Of a DNA stretch of 64,000 nt, positions 10,933-21,667 are shown piece after piece. This DNA comes from Alviniconcha marisindica (Eukaryota; Mollusca; Gastropoda; Provannidae): positions 450,001-514,000 of the forward strand of contig JABMCL010003850.1 in assembly GCA_018857735.1 (NCBI GenBank), read 5' to 3'. The notes under the pieces are model-generated. The model saw only the letters and a program-made list of their open reading frames with translations, was not told the origin of the DNA and ran no database searches. Position 1 is the first letter of the stretch. Every line of letters starts with the position of its first letter. The position numbers were made by a program, and so were the translations under genes.

Positions 10933-11448
10933 AAGTCCATCGTCACCCCGCGTCGTCTGCTGTACAGTCACTGAACCCACCAGACTGTGTAGATAGTTTT
11001 GAAACCATTTTAAAGGACTTTTTACATAGTTTTAAAACCATTTTAAAGCACATTCTACACTCGGAAAGGATCACAGCTGACATGCATAATTCAATGGGCC
11101 ACCAACGTTCCACTAGCTATGTGGGCCTGACCTAGTAGGCCTGTTAGTAGAAGAAGAAGAAGACACACCGCTTAACCGGCTTCTCTAAGAAGACACACTT
11201 AACCGGCTTCTCTTCACACAACCTTCTCAGTATTCGCCGAGTCTATGTCTATGGCTCTCAGTCAGGAATGACTAGCTCTGTGTCCTTGGAACCGACCCAA
11301 CAGAAACTACACTCAGTCGCGAAGACGATATCCCCCAATGAATGGATGCTAGTGCTGTCTGCCGGCGGGGCAAGCACTGAACAAGTGACAGATCTTGCAT
11401 TGAATAGTCGGCTCGCTTTACTGTGTAGTTACAGCCATGGACCTGTGT

Positions 11449-11766
11449 GAGCCGGTTTGGCCTAGTGGTAAGGCGTTAGGCTGGTAAGCGGAAGGACCTC
11501 GGTTCGATACCGCTTCGGCTCTCCTTTCTCTTCAAAAAGGTTGTGGTTTGTGGACACTGTCTTGTGACTTTGTCCATCACTTCCTACTGAAACATTAAAA
11601 TGGCTCTCATCCTTGCCCATCTTAATGCAGAAGTCATTCTGGTGGTGATAGGTAGCGATAGGTATATAATCCCCCCCCCCCCTCCCCTCCCACCTCTATA
11701 CCCCCTTCCCCCCGTCCCTAATAAGTCTTATGGTTTCTGTGGACTTTAAGCACCATGTTTACTTAG
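11449..11766 (+). mobile_element. tRNA-headed SINE (family A), copy 3
   Basis: Starts GAGCCGGTTTGGCCTAGTGG with intact A and B box motifs. A C-rich tract precedes the GTCCCTAATAAGTC tail and the CACCATGTTTACTTA end. The 10.93-11.45 kb stretch before it shows only a CTTCTCTAAGAAGACACACTT-like short duplication and no gene. Confidence 0.88.
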
Positions 11767-12041
11767 CCGCTCAGTAAATGGCCTTCACTGTTGGGACTAG
11801 ACTGGGACTGACCCTCAGGTGGATCTTTATCGGCTGCGTTGTAGGTCCTTGGGAAGAAGGCCGAATTCTGAGCCTGAGCTGGATGGTCTGCCCTGTCAGT
11901 CTTGGATGAATCGCTGTAAAGGGCCTCGGGTTCTTCGCCGGGTCACCTTGTGGCAGCTATTGTTGTTTCAGTGTTGACTATGATGCCTGCAGGCCCGCTA
12001 TTCAGTGTTGATCTCGCGTTGTGCAGTATGACAAGCCTGGC

Positions 12042-12114
12042 AACAAACTCCAAGGCGGCACTGGTTTACGACATCCTTCTTGGAGGAAGGTGCCGGAAAG
12101 CGATGCTCGGAGTG
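12042..12114. mobile_element. Micro-MITE, about 73 bp
   Basis: CAAACTCC ... GGTTTACGACATCCTTC is joined directly to GGAGGAAGGTGCCGGAAAGC ... CTCGGAGTGTG, the two family ends. No clean target duplication is visible, because a second family member starts 7 bp downstream. Confidence 0.75.
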
Positions 12115-12120
12115 TGGCGG

Positions 12121-12381
12121 CAAACTCCAAGCACTGGTTTACGACATCCTTCCTTCAACCACTGCCGTATTTAGTTACGCCATAGGTCCCAGAAAACTGT
12201 CAGCCAACGAGCAGTTTTTTGTTGGTGCTCAAACAGTAGTAAGTTTGTTACAAACAACTCAGATTATATCAGATGTTTGTTTTATAACTGACCATGTTGC
12301 TTACGCCAGCTGAAATAAAACCAAAATTGTTTCAAACGAGACGGAACTTTAAAAAAAGAAGAAGAAAAAAATGTAAGTACC
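12121..12381 (+). mobile_element. MULE-type MITE, 3'-truncated, facing an inverted copy
   Basis: Intact left end CAAACTCCAAGCACTGGTTT. It follows the family sequence up to the A-rich interior (about 12350) and then stops. The next base, 12382, is the first base of an inverted copy, giving a head-to-head pair. Confidence 0.8.
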
Positions 12382-13020
12382 CACACTCCGAGCATCGCTT
12401 TCCGGCACGTTCCTCCAAACTCTGCCAGATTTAGTTACGCCACTGAAGGGGCACTCTTTATCTCCGCGCAGCTGTCCACCCGGCGACGCGGTCAGCGCCC
12501 TCCGAAAGGCTTGGGTACTAATCAGACTATTTGGAAGCAGCCTAGCGCCCAAACGGCACGCACATAAACATGAGACGCATCCACCCCGTGTAAAGAAAAG
12601 GAGTTACGTCTCGATTCAAACCATTGTGGTTTTATTTGTGCTGGTGTAAAACTTTGCTGGCGGCTATAAATGACACGCCTTGTTTTATTTCAGTTCATAG
12701 TTCAGGAGCTGTGGGAGAGTCGAGGTGGACGTCCTGGACTGTCCGTCCTAACGAGCCTTCTGGTTTCCGTGGACGTAAAGAATTATTGAACCGTGCTTCG
12801 GCATTGGTCACAACTTGTCCCTAATATGTCAACTGACATCTGAGGACATAAAGCATCACTTCATCATCATCATCATATTTCAGTTGTTTGCAACAAACTT
12901 ACTACTGTTTGAACACCAACGAAAAACTGCTCGTTAGCTGACAGTTTTCAGGAACCTATGGCGTAACTAAATACGGCAGTGGTTGAAGGAAGGATGTCGT
13001 AAACCAGTGCCTGGAGTTTG
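12382..13020 (-). mobile_element. MULE-type MITE carrying a nested SINE
   Basis: Begins CACACTCCGAGCATCGCTTT and ends GTGCCTGGAGTTTG. It is interrupted at 12696-12876 by the family-C SINE. Removing that insert leaves about 450 bp, the normal family length. Confidence 0.88.
12696..12876 (+). mobile_element. Short SINE (family C) with (CAT)n tail, nested in a MITE
   Basis: Flanked by ATTTCAGTT at 12687-12695 and 12877-12885. The element runs CATAGTTCAGGAGCTGTG ... AAGCATCACTTCATCATCAT. Interior blocks GTCCTAACGAGCCTTCTGGT and GTCCCTAATATGTCAACTG are two copies of one module. No clear pol III A/B box was found, so it may be 5'-truncated. Confidence 0.9.
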
Positions 13021-13035
13021 GCTAGGAGAGTGAGT

Positions 13036-13362
13036 AAGTAAACATGGTGCTTAACGTCCACAGAAACCACGAGGCTTATTACTTATATTAGGGACGGGGA
13101 GAAGGGGGGGAAGAGGGTATGGAGATAGGGGAAGAGGGAGATTATATATCGCTACGCGGCTGTCACCACCAGAATGACTTCTGCATTAAGATGGGCAGCG
13201 ATGAGAGCCATTTTACTGTTTCATAATTGTGAGGGACAAAGTCACAAGACAGTGTCCACAGACCTCAACTTTTGAAGAGAAAGGAGAGCCGAAGCAGATT
13301 CGAACCGAGGTCCTTCTGCTTACCAACCTAACGCCTTACCGCTAGGCCAAACCGGCTCACAA
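13036..13362 (-). mobile_element. tRNA-headed SINE (family A), copy 4, with 12-bp TSD
   Basis: The minus-strand element is bounded by AGGAGAGTGAGT at 13024-13035 and 13363-13374. It has the tRNA-like head, body, G/C-rich tract and GTGGACGTTAAGCACCATG tail. The length-variable 12-bp duplication fits LINE-driven target-primed insertion. Confidence 0.92.
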
Positions 13363-13743
13363 AGGAGAGTGAGTGTGGCGGCCTGACAGGTCACTCTGCT
13401 CGAACTTGTTTCTCAACGACCCAGACCGTCAGTCCCGCCGCGGCTTTCCATTCACTGAGTCAAAGCCGTGAGCGGCGTTGTGTTGCGTCAGCTGCATACT
13501 ATGTCAGCCGCAATGACACAGGCACTGTAGACAAAAATCCCAAACTGATTCAGTCTCAGTTGAGCCGCGGCAAATGTACGTGACGATCCGGCCGTATCTC
13601 TGTGGTGAGGCAGGTAGCTTATCGCACACTGTCGCGGCAAACGGTAATTCTCTACCGACCGCTCATAACCCTTTGCTGTCAAAGCGGGGTTCACTTCAGT
13701 CTGAGGTGCCTGGAATAAGTTAGTAGGCAGTGTAGGTCAGAAT

Positions 13744-14179
13744 CAAACTCCAAGCACTGGTTTACGACATCCTTCCTTCAACCACTGCCGTACTGTTTAG
13801 TTACGCCATAGAGTCCAGAAAACTGTCAGCTAACGAACAGTTTTTTTGTGTGTGTTGGTGCTCAAACAGTAGTAAGTTTGTTACAAACAACTCAAATTAT
13901 ATTAGACGTTTGTTTTGTTGCCATGTTGCTTACGCCAGCTCAAATAAAACGAAAATGGTTTGAATCGAGACAGAACTCTTTGTATATACCTGGGGTGGAT
14001 ACGCCTCATGTTTACGTGCGTGCTTGGGCGCTAGGTTGCTTCTACAGTCATATTAGTACCCGAACCTTTCGGAGAGCGCTGACCGCGTCCCTTCAGTGGC
14101 GTAAGAATGCCCCTTCAGTGGCGTAACTAAATCTGGCAGAGTTTGGAGGAAGGTGCCGGAAAGCGATGCTCGGAGCGTG
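13744..14179 (+). mobile_element. MULE-type MITE, 436 bp
   Basis: Full-length copy from CAAACTCCAAGCACTGGTTT to GATGCTCGGAGCGTG, with a small internal duplication of CCCTTCAGTGGCGTAA near 14091-14125. There is no direct 9-bp duplication. Instead GTAGGTCA on the left faces TGACCTAC on the right, an inverted pair that could mean a later rearrangement. Confidence 0.82.
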
Positions 14180-14224
14180 ACCTACGGCCGACGTGAAACC
14201 TCTTCATACATACAGACAGTCAGT

Positions 14225-14420
14225 TGTTGCGGCACGTTTTGTTACCGTACGGCGGCACGTTTTGTCACACACTAAGGTGACAAAACTAGTCAGTCAAATT
14301 TGATGCACTGACTTGCCTGCACGTTTTCTCACTCCGGCACGTTTTGTCTCTACGTAATGACAAAACGTGCCGATTCAGTGCCGGCATGGTCCACTCATTG
14401 CACGTTTTGTCACCCCTTCG
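14225..14420. repeat. Cluster of GGCACGTTTTGTCAC motifs
   Basis: At least five copies of (G)GCACGTTTTGT(CAC) and two inverted GACAAAAC strings occur within 200 bp, irregularly spaced. Function unknown. Confidence 0.7.
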
Positions 14421-15300
14421 CTAGCAGCATTATAATCTCCCTTGGCCTTCCTTCGATGTGTGTGTGTGTGACGGTGTGCGCGCGCGCGCGCTCACGTGTC
14501 AGTGTGTGTGTTTATGTGCATTTGTTCGTGGCAGCGCGCCCGCGTGTGTGTTGCGGTGTATTGCGTTTTATAATCCCCGCCTCAGTCAGACTGAAGGTTT
14601 GTATTCGGCTTTGAATAGACTACGAGGCTACCGCTGCCCGTAGCTCTGTGACTGAGCAGGCTGGAGTGTGTGAAATATGATTATAGACATAGAGCTTGAG
14701 TGAAAATGTGGTTTGATTGGGTATTGGTGATGTCCTGTAGTGATATCATTGTTTGATTGAAAATGCTGGTATGGTTTGATAAGATAGAAGGTAAACGTGG
14801 ACTGACTTTGAGCGTGATGTTTCACTATTCCACTGCAGCGTCTTGTATATTTTGTAGCATAAGTACGTGCCTAACGTGTCAGTTTTCGTTACTATTATTA
14901 TTTTCCCAGCTACTCTTAGGTCGCCTAGACCCAGGTGGTAGAACTTCTTTTGCAAACTGTCTTTCCGGACCCCAACCACCTTTGATCCTTCCACAGACGA
15001 TGAAACCCCGCCGAGAGAGAAAGGAGCATCAACAGCTATCGACAGACGTCACTCAGTGACACGGCTCAATGACCTTCCGCCCACCGCCACCCATCCCTCG
15101 CGCAACAACAACCAAAAACACCACCAACAACAACAACAACGTGAACACACACACACACACAAAGACCACCAACTGTGAAGGATATTTCCATTCCCTTTCC
15201 AAATAAGTTTTTCTCTCAGTTCCGGTTTTTCTGTTGCGTTGGCCCATTGGACCGCGCTGAGAGCGAGCGAGAGAAGGGAGACAATCTGATTCGTGTCCGC
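14421..15300. other. Intergenic, no gene seen
   Basis: A GT/GC-rich tract lies at 14456-14550 and short CA and CAACAA tracts at 15110-15160. No splice-bounded coding segment or known repeat was recognised. Confidence 0.5.
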
Positions 15301-15311
15301 TGAACACAAAC

Positions 15312-15385
15312 CGTAGCCCAAGCCTCGCTTTCCGGCACGTTTCCTTCAAGGCGGAAGAATGTCGTGAACCAGTGCTCGATGTTTG
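15312..15385. mobile_element. 74-bp micro-MITE with 9-bp TSD
   Basis: A diverged left end (CGTAGCCCAAGCCTCGCTTT) and the right end (AATGTCGTGAACCAGTGCTC) are fused. Flanks are AACACAAAC (15303-15311) and AACACGAAC (15386-15394), 8 of 9 matching. It is an independent insertion of the same minimal form as 2637-2707. Confidence 0.8.
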
Positions 15386-15534
15386 AACACGAACTTGTCC
15401 CTTCCATTGCTTTGCCGCAACATCTAGCCTGTGCGGCTGGACCTATCACAGATGGAAATTAATACTCATACGGTGAGATGCCACATTTCTGTGAAAGAGA
15501 CTGCTCCTGTGCTATGCCCAGGATCCACCGTCGA

Positions 15535-15805
15535 AACCCCCCCAAAGCAAAACACAATTTAAAAAAAAACAATACCCCCCCCCCCCCCCCCCATACACAC
15601 ACTCCCCTGCCCCCCAAAACAACAACAAACAAAAAAACACCCATCCAACAACAACAAACAAAAACAACACAAAACAAACAACAAAAAGAAACATACACAC
15701 AACAAAAAAACCCACCACCAACAACAAACACACACACACACACACACTGAAACAAAAAGCAACAACCACAAACAACAACAACAATGACACACACACACAC
15801 TGTAA
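15535..15805. repeat. C run and CAAA/CA-rich low-complexity tract
   Basis: About 15 C residues are followed by 200 bp composed almost only of A and C (AACAACAAACAAAAAACACC style). Apparent ORFs on both strands are compositional artefacts. Confidence 0.9.
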
Positions 15806-16096
15806 CATGCAATGAACAACATCTCAGTTATTTTCTTCTTTGGATGAATCACTGATTTTTACTTCCCAATTTTGTACTGTATTATGTTATATTAAAGCAA
15901 ACTCGTGCCAATAAAACTTCCATCCAATGAAGACTAGCCAATCATAAATATTGCCAAAACTAAATTCTGCCTTGCTTCTCTGTCTGTTTTTTTTTTTTTT
16001 TTTTTTTTTACAAAATGCACATTGTGTATATAACAGAAACAGACAAAAAATAAGACCATTTGTTTCTGAATTAAACATGGACAGTCTTCAGCCAGG

Positions 16097-16264
16097 TTAA
16101 CTGTTTATTTAATCACAATCCCAAATAAACTGGAAGGCAATTTTAAGATAAGAACTGAACCAATCATGAATCCCTCAGATCTAATTGTTTATTGAATCAC
16201 AATCCCAAATAAACTGAAAGGCAATTTTAAGATAAGAACTGAACCAATCATGAATCCCTCAGAT
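16097..16264. repeat. Tandem duplication, about 85 bp x 2
   Basis: Two nearly identical copies of a segment running from TGTTTAT(T) through AATCACAATCCCAAATAAAC to CAATCATGAATCCCTCAGAT. The 16.27-17.09 kb stretch after it is AT-rich, with a (CA)n at 16697-16712 and nothing else recognised. Confidence 0.85.
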
Positions 16265-16680
16265 TGCATTAAAATATTTACACTGATTTATATTTACATA
16301 ATTTTATATGAATACCACCACTAAAAGTCAGTTTTTAACATTGCAGGTTTCTTTAGCAAACCATTATCTAAACAATTAAAAAATAAATGCTAACTGCAAA
16401 GCATTTGATCTTTCATTTTGAATTTGAGGGATCCTTTGCATGTAAACTGTAATAGTCCAATACCTACAGGTATGAAGCCAATACTGTGATAATAATAACA
16501 ATAACATTTTTATGGCAATAAAATAACAACTAAATACTGTGTACATAAATTGTACTGTAGCAGTGAATGTCAGAAGTTCAGTCTTCAGGTGTCTACTTCA
16601 ACAGGACAAAATTTAAGGGGTACAGTGCACTTCAGAAGAAAAAAAAGGCTGTCTGATAAATGTTACTTATATCAAACCAA

Positions 16681-16713
<33 letters not shown>

Positions 16714-17094
16714 TATTATATATATATTTCCTGTGCATACTTGTGTGTGTGCACGTGTGTGTGAGTGATATAGGAGGAATACAATATGTTTATAAAATAT
16801 TTTTGAGGTTTTATGTATCCACTGTCATTATTATTATAGTCAACACTACAACACTGAAGACAGCTGGTTCCAGGTTGGCAGGTATACACATGTACAAATT
16901 TCAAACCATGGAGTACCTCACAGTATAAATATATGATTATATTTACCTTCAGTGAGAATTGATAATAATAATAATAAGTTGTCAAAGACTTTACTGCATG
17001 TGCTTTTTCATTCTCTAGACATTATTTTGTACATGACATGTGCTTGCATGCTTGTTGTATGCAATATAATTTAACCTTTGCCATACATCACTAT

Positions 17095-17350
17095 AAAACG
17101 TTCTGGGTGAAAGTTCAACCTTACTTTATAAGAGGATCACTTACACTATGTACGCAGTAGGTCAAAATTCACCCATGAACTGAACATAATAACACTTTCA
17201 TGGTGTACACTGTGGGTGAAAATTCACCCATGACTTTATCACAGTAAGACTTTCACTGTGTACATTGCGGGTGAAAATTCACTCATGGGTTTCACATAGC
17301 AGACTTCTTTGGCATAGGTTGTGGGCCATGAACATTCACCCATTTTGTAG
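17095..17350. repeat. Tandem repeat, about 60 bp x 4
   Basis: Four diverged units carry GGGTGAAAATTCACCCATG followed by CACTTTCACTGTGTAC-like sequence. GGGTGAAAATTCACCC is itself a perfect short palindrome. Confidence 0.75.
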
Positions 17351-17803
17351 CACAGCTGTGTAATGCAGTACAGACAGTTCACTGGGCTGAATACACTTTC
17401 CTTCAAATGGTTGGTTGGTTATGTAAATAATTCAGCAAGTTCATTTGTTCACAGCTTCTCTCTCTCTGGCTATGCCAATTTGTTATGTTGACAATGTAGC
17501 ATAAACATAAAATACTTAGAGAATATACCTTGTGCATCAGCTTGGTGAAAATCAAAATATGAACTTACTAATACTAGATTTTTAAGAACAACAAAGAGCA
17601 CTTCTTTTTTCTTCAAAATCAAATTCATTAATGATTACTGGGTTTTCACACAATACCTTAGCTCCAGATTGGCAAACAGAACTTTGCAATAACACCACTC
17701 AAAGAAAATGCTTCACTCTTCTCACTTGGTACAGAACAACCAGCAGTTTCTAAAGATGTTTAGCGTTGCATTGTGTACAAATCATCATGGATCATCCACA
17801 GAC

Positions 17804-17805
<2 letters not shown>

Positions 17806-17870
<65 letters not shown>
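17806..17870. repeat. (GA)n microsatellite
   Basis: Over 60 bp of pure GA dinucleotide. Confidence 0.95.
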
Positions 17871-17871
<1 letters not shown>

Positions 17872-18123
17872 AAAGACTTGTTGACTGTCTTTGCATCATG
17901 TGCCTGACATGGCAGCTGAAAAGAGAAATTATAAAAATAAATACATATATACCGTATTTTAAGAAATAAAATATGATCACAGATACAAAGTTGTGTTATG
18001 TCTTATGATATAATGATGCTGGAGGCAAAAAGCACAGCATGGTGTCTCAAGAAACAAATAACTGACAGAGTGGGTTGAACTCCCTTAAGTATCAAACCAT
18101 GTACACACAAGCTTGGTATTATA

Positions 18124-18245
18124 TCCACTGCTCTGGAGAAAACAAACTCCAGACATAAAACATAGCATCAACAGAGAAAACAAACTCCACACATAAAACA
18201 TAGCATCAACGGAGAAAACAAACTCCACACATAAAAAATAACATC
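18124..18245. repeat. Tandem repeat, about 38 bp x 3
   Basis: Three copies of GGAGAAAACAAACTCCACAC, ATAAAACATAGCATCAAC. Confidence 0.85.
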
Positions 18246-18634
18246 AACTTTAACCTTTTTTCTCTGTTCCTGGGATTTGATATTATATTGGAGTACACTG
18301 TATTAACTTAAACTGTTAAATTTAAAGAATAATCAACGCAGAAGAAGAAGGTGGAGAGAAAAAAAGGGAAGTGTTTTCAAAAGTAAAATACTTACTTTAT
18401 AAAAAATATTATTAAAAAATAAAAATAAAAACTTTTTAAATTTTACTTAGTGAAGTTACTCTCTTTAAGCTCAAAACATAAGACAGGGTCAAGCATGTTA
18501 TATATTACACTGGTAGTGGTAATAGTATTATGAACACACAGGGCTGAATCCAGAACATCATTATTGTTACAATACTTATAACCAGTTTTTATGTTACACA
18601 ATACAAATAGAAGATAGAGCTATTGGGCAATTTG

Positions 18635-19100
18635 GGTGGGGTTGTTAACTCCCTTGACTTTTGCCCAGCATCGCTTAAGTCCCTTAGCTACTTTTACTTC
18701 CGGTGCATATTTTCTTCACAATGGAAGGCGGTGACAGTGAATTTGTGAATTTTACACTGCCAACTTTAAAGGCATTTTTGGAAGCTCGTAGTCAGAATGT
18801 GTCTGGCAACAAGCAATAACTTGTTGCTCGTGCTATAGGATGCCCCAAAACGCATTTTTTCCACAAAATGGTGATCTTCTGTTCAGCCAAAAAATGATAC
18901 AAAGACACTTTTTTCCACCCTCCATCCCCTTCCCCAGTAATTTTTGCAACTGCAACAGTGGTGGCATTTGTACTGCTTCGCAATTCTAGGTTCAACTTCC
19001 ATTGTTATACAGAGCATGAAGCAACGCTTCCTCAGAAATTGGCCTGGAAGTGACGCTGCGACCTCTCGTGACTTCTTGCATGGAAGATTACAAAGGGCAT
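18635..19100. mobile_element. SAP/THAP-type transposon derivative, copy 1
   Basis: On the plus strand an ATG at 18721 opens a frame that includes LPTLKAFLEARSQNVSGNKQ, then a TAA where a further Gln codon would be expected. The pattern resembles a SAP DNA-binding motif. On the minus strand (about 19010-18870) a frame with KQYKCHHC...CKNYW, then KKVSLYHF and a Trp, is split by a frame change and resembles a THAP zinc-binding domain. The same pair recurs inverted at 58735-59180, so this is a dispersed element and not a host gene. Both frames are broken. Family assignments are inference. Confidence 0.6.
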
Positions 19101-19168
19101 TCACTCATGAATGCAAACCAGCTTCACTGAACTGCCCAATAGGAATTATGATACCAACTGCATTTTCC

Positions 19169-19172
<4 letters not shown>

Positions 19173-19260
<88 letters not shown>
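19173..19260. repeat. (AT)n-(GT)n compound microsatellite
   Basis: About 42 bp of AT and then about 38 bp of GT. From 19262 to 20126 no gene or repeat was recognised; this is AT-rich DNA that may include the ADO 3' UTR. Confidence 0.95.
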
Positions 19261-19263
<3 letters not shown>

Positions 19264-20126
19264 CAAGTCTGTTGTAAAAGAGTAGTTAACTAGTTTCTTC
19301 CAAGATGACTGTACCAACTTAGTAACTAGTGACAATTTCACAATTCAGTTCTGACTGCAATTAATAAACAAGTGAAATTTCTCAAATGTTCTGCTCCAAT
19401 AGGTGATTTCCTTAAAAAGTAATGGGTCTGTTTTCTGGGGTCACAGGTGACATCTCGGAAGACAACCTCTAGCTCCAGATGCTAAGGGGAGGAGATATTA
19501 AGATTAATGTTTTCATTTGTAGTTCACCAGTGCAGGGGGGTATTACTGGTAAGGCTGGAAAAAAGACTGAGCATACAGTTAACAGCAGCTGTATTACACT
19601 GTTACAGAAATACTCAGCGAAAGACAACTGGTTATATAACTTATTAAGTTATATCAATCACTTCATTATTTCATATGGTATATAATTATAAACACTATGT
19701 ATACATTACATGCATTTTAGCAGTCACATTACCACGTCATTTGCACAAGGCTGTCATTGCCAGTGCAAGTCCAACCAACTTCTTACCAAAACAAATAAAA
19801 TACATTCAGTGAAAAGTACACAAAAAGTAATTTCAACTTGAATCACAACTGACAATCCTACGGACTCACTGATTCAGTCTAAAACAAAGCATGGTGATGG
19901 GAATCACACTGATGTCATTTAAGTTCCATTCAATTCAAAATCGAATGCAGTCATGTTAAATCGTTATGTTTATAATGTGGTGTCATAAAATTCCAAACAA
20001 CCCAGAAACAACAATGAACTAGCAGCATGATGACTACCAGTACCAATACCACTGTCACAGTGTAAGTTTAACAGAACCACATAAATTTGTCAAGTACTAT
20101 ATAATGTCACTTTGTAAGATTCAACT

Positions 20127-20858
20127 TCAGGTTGTTAAAGTGTCTCTCACATGATGTAAATCTGGACCTGTGTAGTCAACAGAATCACACCAAAAGTCTT
20201 GAGGTTGTGGGACGCGAACGATCCACCGAACATTGTTAGCCTTGCTCACATCTGAAATTGGAACTTCACTGTAGTAATGGCAGTCTCTTGCCCCGGATTG
20301 ATCATAAGGAGGCGCCAGGATGTCTACAAATGCTGCCATTTCACTCACTGCCGTGATCTCATGAAAATTGCCACTGCTGGGCGTGAGCTGACAGCATTCC
20401 TGACCCACTGAAAGGGTTTTCTCGCTCTCCATCCTTACCGACTTCACCAAAGGAATCTGCCACCTCTGCAACCCTCGACTAATTTCCCTTGGTGGAGCTC
20501 CCGCATCTTGCAGTTCCGTCAGACTGACGATTTTCATAGTTCCGTGAATAACTTTGAGTAGACCGAACATTCCCGGGTGGTCATGTAATGGCAACCGACC
20601 ACCGTTCTTCACAACGAATATTCCCATCGAAAAGCTTTCGTCTTCCCATAGATGGATGTAGGTTACAGGAGCCTTGTTATGGGACAACTTGTCCCGCTCT
20701 TTGATCAAATTACAATCAAAGTTGACGTCCGCCGCTGTGATTTCGTTGAATGCAGATCTCAGCTGAGCGAGTCGATCGAGCTGGAACCCTTCTGCAGAAC
20801 CGAACATAGAAAATGTTCTTGAGGCAAGTTTCGCTAGCCGTTGTATGGGAGCGGCCAT
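20127..20858 (-). CDS. ADO: 2-aminoethanethiol (cysteamine) dioxygenase
   Basis: A single-exon gene of 243 residues. ADO is a cupin-fold, non-haem iron thiol dioxygenase. It oxidises cysteamine to hypotaurine and also oxidises N-terminal cysteine of proteins, acting as an oxygen sensor in the Cys/Arg-degron pathway. The facial-triad histidines are visible as LHDHPGM (His92, His94) and NFHEI (His166). Cys193 and Tyr195 in RDCHYY match the pair that forms the Cys-Tyr crosslink in the vertebrate enzyme. The N-terminal MAAPIQRLAKLASRTF matches the conserved start of ADO proteins. I chose this Met over one 25 codons upstream (20933) because of that match and a good AACATGG context. The ORF ends in a plain stop. 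The gene is intron-free, as in vertebrates, and lies head to head with BIN3. Identification is firm. Confidence 0.96.
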   Translation of the reverse strand: MAAPIQRLAKLASRTFSMFGSAEGFQLDRLAQLRSAFNEITAADVNFDCNLIKERDKLSHNKAPVTYIHLWEDESFSMGIFVVKNGGRLPLHDHPGMFGLLKVIHGTMKIVSLTELQDAGAPPREISRGLQRWQIPLVKSVRMESEKTLSVGQECCQLTPSSGNFHEITAVSEMAAFVDILAPPYDQSGARDCHYYSEVPISDVSKANNVRWIVRVPQPQDFWCDSVDYTGPDLHHVRDTLTT

Positions 20859-21158
20859 GTTGGCTATGCTAGTTACCAAAATAAAACGCCAAATCATTTG
20901 ATTACAGTTGTCATCAACACAAAACGTGTTCAACTGTTCGTTAAATGTATGAGTGTAACTTTAATGTTGCATGCTACGCTCTTGTTTGCTTAGCAGATTT
21001 TGGTCAAATGTTGTATTTTCGTTATGATCATTTTAGGCAGGAGAGTATCAATGTTTACACCGGAAACAGCCAAACACCTGTGTCCACTTCCGTCAAAGAA
21101 TCGCCAAAGGACCCACAAACTAATTTTGCGTACATGATTGTATGGTGAACTGCAAAGG
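20859..21158. promoter_or_regulatory. Probable bidirectional promoter of ADO and BIN3
   Basis: Only 300 bp separate the divergent start codons, so both promoters and both 5' UTRs must lie here unless there are distant non-coding exons. I see no TATA box placed convincingly for either gene. Inferred from layout. Confidence 0.6.
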
Positions 21159-21166
21159 ATGAGTTG
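21159..21166 (+). CDS. BIN3: BIN3 coding exon 1 (8 nt coding)
   Basis: ATGAGTTG is followed by a GTAAGA donor. Joined to exon 2 it reads Met-Ser-Trp-Asn-Pro-Phe, matching the conserved MSW start of BIN3. Confidence 0.9.
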
Positions 21167-21632
21167 GTAAGACAGGCATGTTTTCCCACAAATGTATTAA
21201 CAGGGTTGGATCTTGTTGGCTGTGAGTGTCACTGAAACTTGACATAGAACAGTTCAATTCGCCTTCCATTAGATCTAGACCCCGAAGGTACGCCGGAGAT
21301 GTCTGCCTCTCTCAAATCTTCGCTGCAGTTTGCATGTAAAATGATTGCACACTTCGTTTTAGGATGTTTTTGGCTTTGATTGCATGTCCATATGTCCTGG
21401 CATCCCTACCTCCGGGCACACTCAGGGCTTATTCCGCATCATGGCCCCGCCCCCAGAAGGAGACGTCAGATCGTTGGTGGGCTGCCTATCCGAAGGAGAC
21501 CCTACACTGCTGCCGAGTCACTTCGGTGGTGCTCAGTAGTGCCTGTTCTGATTCAGCATACGCAGGACGCCACCTACTATGCCCCCTACTGGTGACAATG
21601 TTAGTTAAGTCGCGGAGTCAGACTGAGTGAGC

Positions 21633-21667
<35 letters not shown>

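Noticed and set aside
15459..15852. Several overlapping ORFs on both strands
   Set aside because: Compositional artefacts of the CAAA/CA tract and C run.
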